Assembly (NCBI RefSeq): GCF_014174495.1
Contig: NZ_JACJHR010000040.1
Location: forward strand, 1 to 64,000
Origin: Amycolatopsis echigonensis
GTDB taxonomy: Bacteria; Actinomycetota; Actinomycetes; Mycobacteriales; Pseudonocardiaceae
Length of the DNA stretch: 64,000 nt
Direction: 5' to 3'
The notes under the pieces were generated by a model, which had not been told where the DNA came from, did not search any database, and saw only the letters and a program-made list of their open reading frames with translations. Shown here piece after piece: positions 8,740 through 16,755 of the stretch. Positions within the stretch are counted from its first letter, which is position 1. Every line of letters starts with the position of its first letter. Position numbers and translations under genes: made by a program.

Positions 8740-9650
8740 TGCGGATCCGGCATCGTGCGGACGCGGACAGCGCGAGTGGTCTGCGCGGTGCCGGAGTTGC
8801 TGAGCCTGGCCTAGGTGCTGGCCGGGCGAGCGGCTGTCGGGTGGCGGGCTGGCGGAGGGGTGTCGCCCGGAGACAGGTGATGCGGTCCGGCTTTCGGTGC
8901 CCCGACCGATCGGGCGACGCACACCGTCTGCGTGCGCGGTGCCGGAGTTGCCGAGCCGGACCTAGGTGCAGGCCGGGCGAGCAGCCGTCGGCAGGCGAGC
9001 TGGCAGAGACGCACCGCCCGGAGACACGCGATGCGGTTTCGGCACCCTGACGGATTGGGCGAAGCACACGGTCTGCGCGGTACCGGAGTTGCTGAGCCGG
9101 GCCTAGGTCCTGTTCCGGCGAGCAGCCGTCGCCAGGCGAGCAGGCGAAGTCGCACCACCCGGAAGCAGACGATGCAGTCCGTCTTCCGGCACACCGACCG
9201 ATTGCGCGACGCAGACCGTCTGCGCGGTGCCGGAACTCCCAAGCCCGACCTAGGTCCTGGCCCGGCGAGCAGCCGTCGGGTGGCGGGGTGGTGGAGGGGT
9301 GTCGCCCGATGCGGTCCGTCTTCCGGCACCCCGACCGATCAGGCAAAACACACCGTCTGCGCGGTGCCGGAACTCCCAAGCCCGACCTAGGTGCAGGCCG
9401 GGCGAGCAGCCGTCGGCAGGCGAGCTGGCGGCGGGGTGCCGCCCGGAGACAGACGATGCCGCCCGTCTTCCGGCACCCCGACCGATCAGGCAAAACACAC
9501 CGTCTGCGCGGTGCCGGAACTCCCAAGCCCGACCTAGGTCCTGGCCGGGCGAGCAGCCGTCGCCAGGCGGGCTGGCAGAGGGGTGCCGCTTGGAAACACG
9601 CGACGCGTTTCGGCATCCGGACCGATTGGGCGACGCAAAACCGTCCGGCG
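8740..9650. repeat. tandem array of about six diverged 145-bp repeats
   Basis: This stretch is a GC-rich, gene-free tandem array. The rare sequence CCTAGG marks each unit at 8810, 8961, 9102, 9249, 9386 and 9533, giving unit lengths of 151, 141, 147, 137 and 147 bp. Each unit carries a block like CTGCGCGGTGCCGGA, then CCTAGG, then GCCGGGCGAGCAGCCGTCG, then a CACCCCGACCGAT-like block. The fourth to sixth units are the most alike. Because unit length is not a multiple of three, long reading frames across it change frame from unit to unit and are not genes. Function is unknown; it fills the gap between the DinB-like and sigma-factor genes. Confidence 0.85.
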
Positions 9651-9730
9651 GGGCCGTATCAAACCGCTGAAGCCACCCGTCCGGTCACCGGCACAACCGC
9701 TTTCCTCCAGGCGGTCTTGCCGCGATCACC

Positions 9731-10534
9731 TCACTCGGCCGAAGACTGAGCCGCCTCGGTCAGCTGTTCTCGCAATGTGCTCAGCGTCCGCGCCAGCAAG
9801 CGCGAAACTTGCATCTGCGACAGCCCGACCCGTTCGGCGATCTGGCTCTGCGTCAGGTTCGAGAAAAACCGCATGAGGACGATCGCGCGTTCCCGTTCCG
9901 GCAAGCTCCGCAAAAGCGGCTTCAGCGTTTCCCGGTCCTCGAGCTTGTCGATTTCGGGATCGTTCTCGCCGAGCGTGTCGGCCAGCGAGATCGAGCCGGC
10001 GTCGTCGTGCGCCGGGTAGTCGAGGGACGCGGCCTGGTAGGCGTTCCCGGCGTGCAGGGCTTCGGCGACCTCGTCGACATCGAGGTCGAGATGATCGGCG
10101 AGCTCGCGCGCGGTGGGCGCGCGGCCGAGGCGCTGGCCCAGGTCGGCGGCGGTTTGGCCGATCCTCGCATGGAGTTCTTTGAGCCGCCGCGGGACCCGGA
10201 CCGACCAGGCGTGGTCGCGGAAGTACCGGCGGACCTCGCCCATCACGGTCGGGACGGCGAACGCGACGAAATCCGTCTGCCGCGCCGGGTCGTAGCGGTC
10301 GACGGCGTTGATGAGGCCGATCCGCGCCACCTGCAGGAGGTCTTCGGACGGCTGGCCGCGCCGGGCGAAACGCCGCGCGATGTGTTCGGCCAGCGGGAGA
10401 TGTTCCTCGATGAGGCGGCGGCGCAGCCGGGAGTGCTCGTCGGTGTCCTCGGCGAGGTGGCTGATTTCCTCGAACAGCACCGCGCAGTGCCGGTAGTCGT
10501 CGCGCCGGGCGCGGGTCATGGTCGCCGCGGTCAT
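9731..10534 (-). CDS. RNA polymerase sigma factor, SigB/SigF/SigG family
   Basis: A 267-residue group 3 sigma-70 factor. Region 2 is at about 50-115 (EDLLQVARIGLINAVDRYDP and FVAFAVPTVMGEVRRYFRD), region 3 at about 130-180 and region 4 at about 205-260 (LPERERAIVLMRFFSNLTQSQIAERVGLSQMQVSRLL). These factors direct stress and stationary-phase regulons and read promoters of the form GTTT-N15-GGGTA(A/T). The ATG at 10534 is fixed by a perfect AGGAGG ribosome site six bases upstream. No anti-sigma or anti-anti-sigma gene is adjacent, which is common for actinomycete members of the family. Several genes nearby carry matching promoters. Confidence 0.93.
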   Translation of the reverse strand: MTAATMTRARRDDYRHCAVLFEEISHLAEDTDEHSRLRRRLIEEHLPLAEHIARRFARRGQPSEDLLQVARIGLINAVDRYDPARQTDFVAFAVPTVMGEVRRYFRDHAWSVRVPRRLKELHARIGQTAADLGQRLGRAPTARELADHLDLDVDEVAEALHAGNAYQAASLDYPAHDDAGSISLADTLGENDPEIDKLEDRETLKPLLRSLPERERAIVLMRFFSNLTQSQIAERVGLSQMQVSRLLARTLSTLREQLTEAAQSSAE

Positions 10535-10695
10535 GTAAATCCTCCTGACAGCCGAGGGGAACGTGACTCGGGTAGTGCCATGGTGCGCCTCGCGTTGCCG
10601 ACGCTCATCATCCTTAGTGGACAGTGCCCGGCACCGCAAGGCGAGATCCTCGCGCTCGCCCGGATGCCAGCCATCCGAAGCGTCACGATCGGGTG

Positions 10696-10701
10696 ATACC
10701 C
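10696..10701 (-). promoter_or_regulatory. possible sigma-B-type -10 element upstream of the sigma-factor gene
   Basis: On the minus strand GGGTAT is an exact sigma-B/sigma-F -10 hexamer about 160 bp before the sigma-factor start. The -35 position reads GTGA rather than GTTT at a 14-bp spacing, so autoregulation is only suggested. Confidence 0.3.
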
Positions 10702-10781
10702 GTCCGAGGGCAAGATCACTCAGTCGGCCACCCGAATGGGGTCCTCCCAGTAACGTGGCGTACAGCGGGTTCGCTCCCGCC

Positions 10782-12227
10782 TCACATTTTCAGCCAGCCC
10801 GGGCGAACGCCCTTCCGCAGGGTGCGCCATTCGTCGGCGAACCTGTCCCGCAGCATCTTCGCCGCGGCTTCGTCCCGGCCGTAGAGGAGACCGAAGGTGA
10901 ACGTGTTCTGGTGCTGGCCGAAGCCGTCGATCGCGAAGTGCCGTAACGTCGTGCGGTCGACCACGGTGTCCTGATGCTTGCCGAGGGTCTGCTGCACTGC
11001 CTTGACGTGCTTACGCCACGTGCGCAGCTTCTTGCCGAACACCGGCCGGACGGCGTCCGCGGCATAACGGGCGCGCTTGGCCTTCTTCCGGACGTTGTGC
11101 AGAGCCTTCTCCAGTTCTGTACCGGTCAGCCCCTCCGTCGCCGCGGTGGCTCGATAGAGCTTGCGCGCCGTCTTGCGCAGGGGCTTCCGTAACGCTTTCT
11201 TGCCCGCCGGGCGCATCGTGGCAAGCAGCGTGGCGATCGAGCCCACCAAGTCCAGGTATCGGGTGCTGGACAACGCTTCCGTCGCGCGGGCCAGTTCCGT
11301 TTGGGAGGTGTGGGCGAAGTCGCGGGTAAGGTATTGCCGCAACGGCCCGAAAACCAGCTCCGACGGGACCTCGTCGAGACAGGCTTCGAGGCGGGCTTGG
11401 CTGACTTCGGCGTCACGCGCGGGGGCGAGTTCGGCACCCAGCCACTTCAGCTCCGCCGCCAGCGAATCGGCTTTTTTCTTGCCCACCAAGGATTTGAACG
11501 TCTGGAGCGCGCTCCGGAGCTTCCGCGCCGCGACCCGCAGCTGGTGCACCGAATCGTCCGCCCCGACGCGGAAGCCCACGTCAGCGCGACGCAGCCGGTC
11601 GAATTGCTCGCTCAGATACGCATGCAGGACATCGTCCGAGCCACGCGCCTTCTCGGTCTCGTCTCCGAGCAGCCGCTGCAGTTTCGACGGCCACCAAGCG
11701 TTCTCGGCCCCGCGCTTCCGCAAGGTGCGATCAAGCCGGTCGAGAAGCCCGGGCGCGGAATCATCGGCCAGCTCGACATCCAGCTCCCGCCAGCGGTCCA
11801 GCCGAAGTGCTTGTGCCCCCAGGAATTCGCCGGTGACGTGGTCGTCCTCCAGCGTCGCGAGCGTCCGGCCCGACGCGTCGGCCAAGCGGTGGGTGAACCG
11901 GTCGGTCCGCACCTGCGCGACCGGCCGCAGCTTCCGGTCCAGCGTGTACGCGCGCACCAGCGTCGCGATCGAATCCGGCACCTTCGGATCCTCGTCGAGC
12001 GGAAATCGCAGCTCCTGGTCGGAGGGCAGTCTCAGGCACCACCCGGTGTCTCTGCTTCTTCGCAGCGTGATTCCGGCTCTGGACAACCGGAAATCCTTGG
12101 TGTCGTAATAAACGGTCTCCAGCGTCCGCTCGGCGGGGGCTTCCTGCGCGATCCCCTTGCCCGCCAGCTGCGGCACCCGGGCTTTCAAGCTCAGCTCGTA
12201 TTTGCGTCCGGACTCGGCGCTTTTCAT
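10782..12227 (-). CDS. CYTH and CHAD domain protein
   Basis: A 481-residue protein with an N-terminal CYTH triphosphate-tunnel domain (about 1-195; it begins with a KYELSLKA variant of the ExExK motif, then TVYYDTKDFRLSRAGITLRRR-like strands) and a C-terminal CHAD helical domain (about 215-481; VHQLRVAARKLRSALQTF and LHNVRKKAKRARYAADAV carry the conserved His and basic residues). CYTH enzymes act on triphosphorylated compounds and CHAD domains bind inorganic polyphosphate. The ATG at 12227 is supported by GAGGAG six bases upstream. It follows the malic-enzyme gene by 14 bp and is the last gene of the encapsulin operon. The tunnel motif appears changed (YELSLK instead of ExExK), so activity may be altered. 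Confidence 0.9.
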   Translation of the reverse strand: MKSAESGRKYELSLKARVPQLAGKGIAQEAPAERTLETVYYDTKDFRLSRAGITLRRSRDTGWCLRLPSDQELRFPLDEDPKVPDSIATLVRAYTLDRKLRPVAQVRTDRFTHRLADASGRTLATLEDDHVTGEFLGAQALRLDRWRELDVELADDSAPGLLDRLDRTLRKRGAENAWWPSKLQRLLGDETEKARGSDDVLHAYLSEQFDRLRRADVGFRVGADDSVHQLRVAARKLRSALQTFKSLVGKKKADSLAAELKWLGAELAPARDAEVSQARLEACLDEVPSELVFGPLRQYLTRDFAHTSQTELARATEALSSTRYLDLVGSIATLLATMRPAGKKALRKPLRKTARKLYRATAATEGLTGTELEKALHNVRKKAKRARYAADAVRPVFGKKLRTWRKHVKAVQQTLGKHQDTVVDRTTLRHFAIDGFGQHQNTFTFGLLYGRDEAAAKMLRDRFADEWRTLRKGVRPGWLKM

Positions 12228-12241
12228 TCCCGGCTCCTCGG

Positions 12242-13366
12242 TCAGTCGTTTTCCGCCGCTCCGGCGACGCCCTCGGCGATCGCGGGCACCAATCCCTCGG
12301 CGAAGACGCTGGGCACGATGTGCTCCCGGTCGAAGTCGTCGCCAACGGCCGCGGCCAGCGCGTGCGAGGCAGCAAGCAGCATGCGGGCGGTCACTTTCGC
12401 GGCTCCGGAGTCGAGCAGCCCGCGGAACATCCCCGGGAACACGAGGACGTTGTTGATCTGGTTGGGCAGGTCGCTGCGGCCGGTCGCGACGATCTCCGCG
12501 TGCTCGTGCGCGGCGTCCGGATCGACCTCCGGGTCCGGATTGGCCAGCGCGAACACGATCGCCCGGTCGGCCATCCGCGCGAGGTCGTCCCCCTTGAGCA
12601 GGCCGCCGACGCTGACGCCGATGAAGACGTCCGCGTCCCGCAAGGCGTCCTGCAGGCTCCCGCGGACCGCGTCGCCGCGGTTGGTGTTCTCCGCGAGCCA
12701 CTGCTTCTCGCCGGTCAGATCGCGCTCGCTGTGCAGGGCGCCTTTGCTGTCGCAGACCACGATCCGCTCCGCGCTGAAGTCCGCCTTCAGCAGCAGCCGG
12801 GCGATGGCCGACCCGGCCGCGCCGGCGCCGGAGATCACCACCGAGGTGTCCCCCGGCGTGCGGTCGGTCAGCTTCAGCGCGTTGTGCAGCGCGGCCAGCA
12901 CGGCCACCGCGGTCCCGTGCTGGTCGTCGTGGAAAACCGGCACGTCCAGCTCGTCGTGCAGCTGCCGCTCTATGGTGAAGCACCGCGGCGCGGCGATGTC
13001 TTCCAGGTTGATCGCGCCGAAGGACGTCGCGAGGTCCTTGGCGGTGCGGACCAGGTCTTCCGGCTCGCGGCTGACCGGGCAGATCGGCCAGGCGTCGACG
13101 TCGGCGAACCGCTTCAGCAGCGCCGCTTTGCCCTCCATCACCGGCAGCGCGGCGGCCGGGCCCTGGTCGCCGAGCCCGAGCAGCGCCGAACCGTCGGACA
13201 CGATCGCGACGGAATTGCTGCGCACGGTTTCCCGCGCCAGCACCGACGGGTCCTGGGCGACGCGTTTGGCCAGCTCGGCGACCCCGGGCGTGTAGTGCTC
13301 GGCGAGGTCGTCGGGGTCGTCGAGCCGCACTCGGGTGGTGACTTGGATCTTTCCGCGACTGCTCAT
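12242..13366 (-). CDS. NAD(P)-dependent malic enzyme
   Basis: A 374-residue small-type malic enzyme that oxidatively decarboxylates malate to pyruvate. The N-terminal catalytic part has YTPGVAELA, SDGSALLGLGDQGP and KAALLKRFADVDAWPI, with the metal-binding FHDDQHGTAVAVLAAL at about 150-166. The NAD-binding domain has SGAGAAGSAIARLL near 180-194 and FALANPDPEVDP near 280. Length fits bacterial enzymes without the C-terminal phosphotransacetylase-like domain. It lies 39 bp after the encapsulin gene and 14 bp before CYTH-CHAD on the same strand, so it seems cotranscribed; why it is in this operon is not clear. Confidence 0.93.
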   Translation of the reverse strand: MSSRGKIQVTTRVRLDDPDDLAEHYTPGVAELAKRVAQDPSVLARETVRSNSVAIVSDGSALLGLGDQGPAAALPVMEGKAALLKRFADVDAWPICPVSREPEDLVRTAKDLATSFGAINLEDIAAPRCFTIERQLHDELDVPVFHDDQHGTAVAVLAALHNALKLTDRTPGDTSVVISGAGAAGSAIARLLLKADFSAERIVVCDSKGALHSERDLTGEKQWLAENTNRGDAVRGSLQDALRDADVFIGVSVGGLLKGDDLARMADRAIVFALANPDPEVDPDAAHEHAEIVATGRSDLPNQINNVLVFPGMFRGLLDSGAAKVTARMLLAASHALAAAVGDDFDREHIVPSVFAEGLVPAIAEGVAGAAEND

Positions 13367-13405
13367 GGCGGCCGGGTACCCGGCCGCGCCGCGCAGGAAC
13401 CGTGC

Positions 13406-14218
13406 TCAGTCGAGCACGAGCGCCGCGTCCGGTTCGGTCACCCGGAAGCTGAAGCTCTCCTCGAGGTACAGCGTGAGCGTCTCGGCGTCGTGGTGCCGGT
13501 AGCCGACCGAAAGGTCCTGGCCGAGTTCCAGGACGAAGTCCCCGCCCGACAGGCTCAGCACGACCGCGCCGGTCAGGCCCGGCGTCCGCTTCACCCGGCC
13601 TCCGCCGAGCGCGCGGCGGAGGTGGTCGAGCACGAGAAGGCCGCCGTGTTCGGTGCTCTCCACGATCGAGGTGTAGCCCTCGGGGTTGATCGCCAGCGCG
13701 TACGGTCCCTTGATCCCGTTGCACCGCAACGTGTTCACCGCGTTGGCCACCACGTGCGGATAGCGTTCCGGGTCGGCGCCCAGCGTCCCGTGGTCGTACG
13801 GGCTCGCCTCGACGATCCCGGTGATCCCCGCGTCCGGCCAGCCGTGGAACACCGCGCGGTTCTCCAGCAGGCCCACCTGGGCGGCGGCCTGGTCGAGGTC
13901 GTCGAACTCCAGGTCGTCGGCACCGCGTTCGGCGTCCTCGAGTTCCTTCCGCTCGACGGTGAACGGCACGCGCACCTCCACCAGCGGCAGCACCCGGCGC
14001 CGCTGCACGAGCGTTTCGCGGTCCCGGGCGCTTTCCGGCGGATCGATGCGCTGGGTCCGGCCGAGCGGCGTGGCCGAATGCGACCAGCCGTGCGGGCCCT
14101 CGACGTCGACCATCTTGCGCGCCGCGAGGTGTGTCGCCAGCCGCTCCCGCGCCTCGTCGTCGATCTGCTTCCAGCCCTCGGCCGGGATCGGCGCGAGCTC
14201 GCGCATCAGGTGGTTCAT
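13406..14218 (-). CDS. enc: family 1 encapsulin shell protein
   Basis: A 270-residue HK97-fold nanocompartment shell protein (linocin M18/encapsulin family). The start MNHLMRELAPIPAEGWKQID, the VDVEGPHGWSHSATPLGR stretch and the C-terminal FSFRVTEPDAALVL are typical, and the length matches family 1. Sixty or more copies assemble into an icosahedral protein cage in the cytoplasm that encloses a cargo enzyme. The start overlaps the hemerythrin stop as ATGA, with GAGGGGAG as ribosome site, so shell and cargo are translationally coupled. The cargo is identified by the targeting peptide at the end of the upstream hemerythrin. Confidence 0.95.
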   Translation of the reverse strand: MNHLMRELAPIPAEGWKQIDDEARERLATHLAARKMVDVEGPHGWSHSATPLGRTQRIDPPESARDRETLVQRRRVLPLVEVRVPFTVERKELEDAERGADDLEFDDLDQAAAQVGLLENRAVFHGWPDAGITGIVEASPYDHGTLGADPERYPHVVANAVNTLRCNGIKGPYALAINPEGYTSIVESTEHGGLLVLDHLRRALGGGRVKRTPGLTGAVVLSLSGGDFVLELGQDLSVGYRHHDAETLTLYLEESFSFRVTEPDAALVLD

Positions 14219-14793
14219 GGTGCTCCCCTCTCGCTGGAGTCCTTCAGCCCGCCGATGCCCAGCGAACCGTCGTCGGACGGTTTCTTCCCGGCTTTCCGCT
14301 CCTGCTCGGCGACGTAGCGCTCGGGGTCGACGTCCCCGGTGTCGATGTCTTCGGCACCCTCGTGCTCGGCCTTGAACGCCAGGAACTTCCGTCCGAGTTC
14401 CTCGCGCAGGCCCGGATCGGCGTGCTTGCGGAAGTCCGCGAGCGCGTCGTCCTCCTCCTCGGCCATGTGCTCGCTGTTGGCGGTGCGGGCCTGCCGGACC
14501 GCCGCGTGCCAGGCCGCGCTGCCCGCCGGGTGCCTGCGGGCTTCGGCGACGGCGTCGCGGATGTCGTTGTGGTCGCCGACCGCGTCGAGCGTTTCGTCCT
14601 CGGCGTCGGCGCCGCGCTGGATCAGCTCGGGATAGAAGACCGCTTCCTCGGCCGCCGCGTGCAGGTCCAGCAGGTCGGCGAGCGGCTCCCACACCCGCGC
14701 CAGCTCCTCCGGCCGCTCGAGGTCGTCCAGTTCCGCGAACGCCCGCCGGAACCGCTCGTGATCGTCGAGGATCAGGCTGGTGATGTCGGTCAT
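14215..14793 (-). CDS. hemerythrin-like encapsulin cargo protein
   Basis: A 192-residue hemerythrin HHE-domain protein. Candidate di-iron ligands are H12, H45, E49, H75, H109 and E113, in the family pattern DHERFRR, LHAAAEE, GDHNDIRD and SEHMAEEEDD. The C-terminus after a charged linker is DGSLGIGGLK (residues 175-184), a close match to the encapsulin cargo-loading peptide (GSLGIGSL type), followed by eight residues. Encapsulated hemerythrins are known and are thought to protect against oxidative or nitrosative stress. It is the first gene of the operon and overlaps the shell gene by four bases. A TACCGT sequence eight bases before the ATG could be a leaderless -10. Confidence 0.93.
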   Translation of the reverse strand: MTDITSLILDDHERFRRAFAELDDLERPEELARVWEPLADLLDLHAAAEEAVFYPELIQRGADAEDETLDAVGDHNDIRDAVAEARRHPAGSAAWHAAVRQARTANSEHMAEEEDDALADFRKHADPGLREELGRKFLAFKAEHEGAEDIDTGDVDPERYVAEQERKAGKKPSDDGSLGIGGLKDSSERGAP

Positions 14794-14835
14794 GGCCCCC
14801 GACGGTAGCTCTCCCGGCGGCGGCGCGCTCGTCGT

Positions 14836-14861
14836 GTTTGCGCGAGGCTGCTTGCGGGTAA
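14836..14861 (+). promoter_or_regulatory. sigma-B/sigma-F-type promoter of udgX
   Basis: GTTT (14836-14839), a 16-bp spacer and GGGTAA (14856-14861) match the SigB/SigF consensus. The -10 ends nine bases before the udgX ATG, so transcription would begin at or just before the start codon and the AAGGAG at 14860-14865 would not be in that transcript; a second, upstream promoter would be needed to use it. Confidence 0.5.
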
Positions 14862-14870
14862 GGAGATCCG

Positions 14871-15488
14871 ATGGTCGCGCGTCAGGAACCGGGAGCCGAA
14901 CCGCCGGACACCACGAGCCTCGACAAGCTCCGTGATGCAGCCCGCGGTTGCCGCGGGTGCGGCCTGTACCGCGACGCCACGGCGACGGTTTTCGGCGTGG
15001 GCGCCAAGGGCGCGGAGATCTTCGCCCTCGGCGAGCAGCCAGGCGATCAGGAGGACCGGCGCGGCGAACCGTTCGTCGGCCCGGCCGGTCGGCTGCTGGA
15101 CCGCGCGCTCGCCGACGCGGGTCTGGACCGGGATTCGCTGTACGTGACCAACGCGGTCAAGCACTTCAAGTTCAAGCTCCGCGGCAAACGGCGGATCCAC
15201 GAAAAGCCGGCGCGGTCCGAGATCGTCGCGTGCCGGCCGTGGCTGATCGCCGAACTCCAGGCCGTTCAGCCGCGGCTCGTGCTGCTGCTGGGCGCGACGG
15301 CGGCGCAATCGGTGTACGGCAGCAGTTTCCGGCTGACCCAGCATCGCGGCGAACCGCTGGACCCGCCGGAAGAGTTCGACGGCATGTTCGCCTCGGCGGT
15401 CGCCACCGTGCATCCGTCCGCGGTGCTGCGCGCTCCCGACCGGGACACCGCGTACGACGAGTTCGTCGCCGATCTGCGCGGCCTCTGA
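14871..15488 (+). CDS. udgX: UdgX-type uracil-DNA glycosylase
   Basis: A 205-residue member of the UDG superfamily with the UdgX signature. Motif A is GEQPGDQED (54-62), the family-specific R-loop is KRRIH with His110, and motif B is HPSAVLR (181-187). In UdgX that loop histidine forms a covalent bond with the abasic sugar after uracil excision. Iron-sulfur ligands are probably Cys27, Cys30 and Cys121, with His98 (NAVKHFKF) in the place of the third cysteine of family 4 enzymes. AAGGAG lies just upstream of the ATG. It is divergent from the encapsulin operon and has a sigma-B-like promoter, which fits a stress or DNA-repair role. Confidence 0.93.
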   Translation: MVARQEPGAEPPDTTSLDKLRDAARGCRGCGLYRDATATVFGVGAKGAEIFALGEQPGDQEDRRGEPFVGPAGRLLDRALADAGLDRDSLYVTNAVKHFKFKLRGKRRIHEKPARSEIVACRPWLIAELQAVQPRLVLLLGATAAQSVYGSSFRLTQHRGEPLDPPEEFDGMFASAVATVHPSAVLRAPDRDTAYDEFVADLRGL

Positions 15489-15497
15489 CCTGCGGAC

Positions 15498-15522
15498 GTT
15501 TGCCCGTCCCGGCGAGGGGAAT
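15498..15522 (+). promoter_or_regulatory. sigma-B/sigma-F-like promoter of the zinc alcohol dehydrogenase gene
   Basis: GTTT (15498-15501), a 15-bp spacer and GGGAAT (15517-15522, one mismatch to GGGTAT) precede the gene; the -10 again ends nine bases before the ATG, the same geometry as at udgX. Confidence 0.4.
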
Positions 15523-15531
15523 CCGGCCGCC

Positions 15532-16722
15532 ATGAAAGCAGTGACCTGGCACGGCAAGCGGGACGTGCGAGTCGACGACGTCCCGGACCCGAAGATCGAG
15601 GAGCCGACCGACGCCGTCGTGCGGGTGACCTCCACCGGCATCTGCGGTTCGGACCTGCACCTGTACGAGGTCCTCGGCCCGTTCATGACCGAGGGCGACA
15701 TCCTCGGCCACGAGCCGATGGGGATCGTCGAGGAAGTGGGCAGCGCCGTGAGCTCGCTGAAACCCGGCGACCGCGTGGTGGTGCCGTTCAACATCTCCTG
15801 CGGCCGTTGCTGGATGTGCGAACGCGGGCTGCAGTCGCAATGCGAGGTCACCCAGGTCAAGGACCAGGAAAAGGGCGCCGCGCTGTTCGGCTACACGAAG
15901 CTGTACGGCCAGGTGCCCGGCGGGCAGGCCGAATACCTCCGGGTCCCGCAGGCGCAGTACGGGCCGATCAAGGTGCCCGACGGCCCGCCGGACGAACGGT
16001 TCGTCTACCTGTCCGACGTGGTCCCGACGGCGTGGCAGGCCGTGGAGTACGCGGACATTCCCGACGGCGGCTCCGTCGTGGTCTTCGGGCTCGGCCCGAT
16101 CGGCCAGATGGCGGCCCGGGTCGCGCTGCACCAGGGCGCGGGCGAGGTGATCGGCGTCGATCTGGTGCCGAAACGCCTGGCGCGGGCCCGCGCGCACGGC
16201 GCGACCACCCTGGACCTGCGCGACCATCGGCGGATCGGCGACGCGATCCGCGACCTCACCGGCGGCCGCGGCGCGGATTCGGTGATCGACGCGGTCGGCA
16301 TGGAAGCGCACGGCGCGCCGATCGGGAAACTCGCGCACAACCTGGTCGCGCTGCTGCCGCAGACGCTGGGCGCGAAGGTGACGGAGAAGGCCGGGATCGA
16401 CCGGCTGAGCGTGCTGTACGCCGCCATCGACAGTGTCCGCCGCGGCGGCACGATCTCGCTGTCCGGCGTGTACGGCGGGATGGCCGACCCGATCCCGATG
16501 ATGGAATTGTTCGACAAGCAGATCCGGCTGCACACCGGACAGGCGAACGTCCGCCGGTGGATCGACGACGTCCTGCCCGTGCTCACCGCGGACGGCGATC
16601 CCTTGGGCGTCGAGGGTTTCGCGACGCACAAACTTCCGCTGGCGGACGCGCCGCGGGCGTACGAGATGTTCCAGAAGAAGCTCGACGGGGTGCAGAAGAT
16701 CCTGCTGGAACCGGCGGCGTAG
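15532..16722 (+). CDS. zinc-dependent alcohol dehydrogenase (formaldehyde-dehydrogenase-like)
   Basis: A 396-residue medium-chain zinc alcohol dehydrogenase. Catalytic zinc ligands are in TGICGSDLHLYE and LGHEPMGIVEE; a structural zinc set is visible as CGRCWMCERGLQSQC. The nucleotide-binding motif is GLGPIGQMA at about 185-193. The length and C-terminal half match the group annotated as glutathione-independent formaldehyde dehydrogenases and polyol dehydrogenases, often seen in stress regulons of actinomycetes. It is convergent with the formate-dehydrogenase operon, separated by 33 bp. A formaldehyde-to-formate link to that operon is attractive but only inferred. Confidence 0.9.
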   Translation: MKAVTWHGKRDVRVDDVPDPKIEEPTDAVVRVTSTGICGSDLHLYEVLGPFMTEGDILGHEPMGIVEEVGSAVSSLKPGDRVVVPFNISCGRCWMCERGLQSQCEVTQVKDQEKGAALFGYTKLYGQVPGGQAEYLRVPQAQYGPIKVPDGPPDERFVYLSDVVPTAWQAVEYADIPDGGSVVVFGLGPIGQMAARVALHQGAGEVIGVDLVPKRLARARAHGATTLDLRDHRRIGDAIRDLTGGRGADSVIDAVGMEAHGAPIGKLAHNLVALLPQTLGAKVTEKAGIDRLSVLYAAIDSVRRGGTISLSGVYGGMADPIPMMELFDKQIRLHTGQANVRRWIDDVLPVLTADGDPLGVEGFATHKLPLADAPRAYEMFQKKLDGVQKILLEPAA

Positions 16723-16755
16723 GCGTAGGAGTTACCCGCGCGTCCGGGCCGAGCG

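Noticed and set aside
8378..9616. A 412-codon minus-strand frame with repeated Arg/Pro-rich segments
   Set aside because: It follows the tandem array, the repeats shift frame from unit to unit, and its composition is unlike the real proteins here.
12320..14317. A 665-codon plus-strand frame opposite malic enzyme and encapsulin
   Set aside because: Both minus-strand genes have full family motifs; this frame has none.
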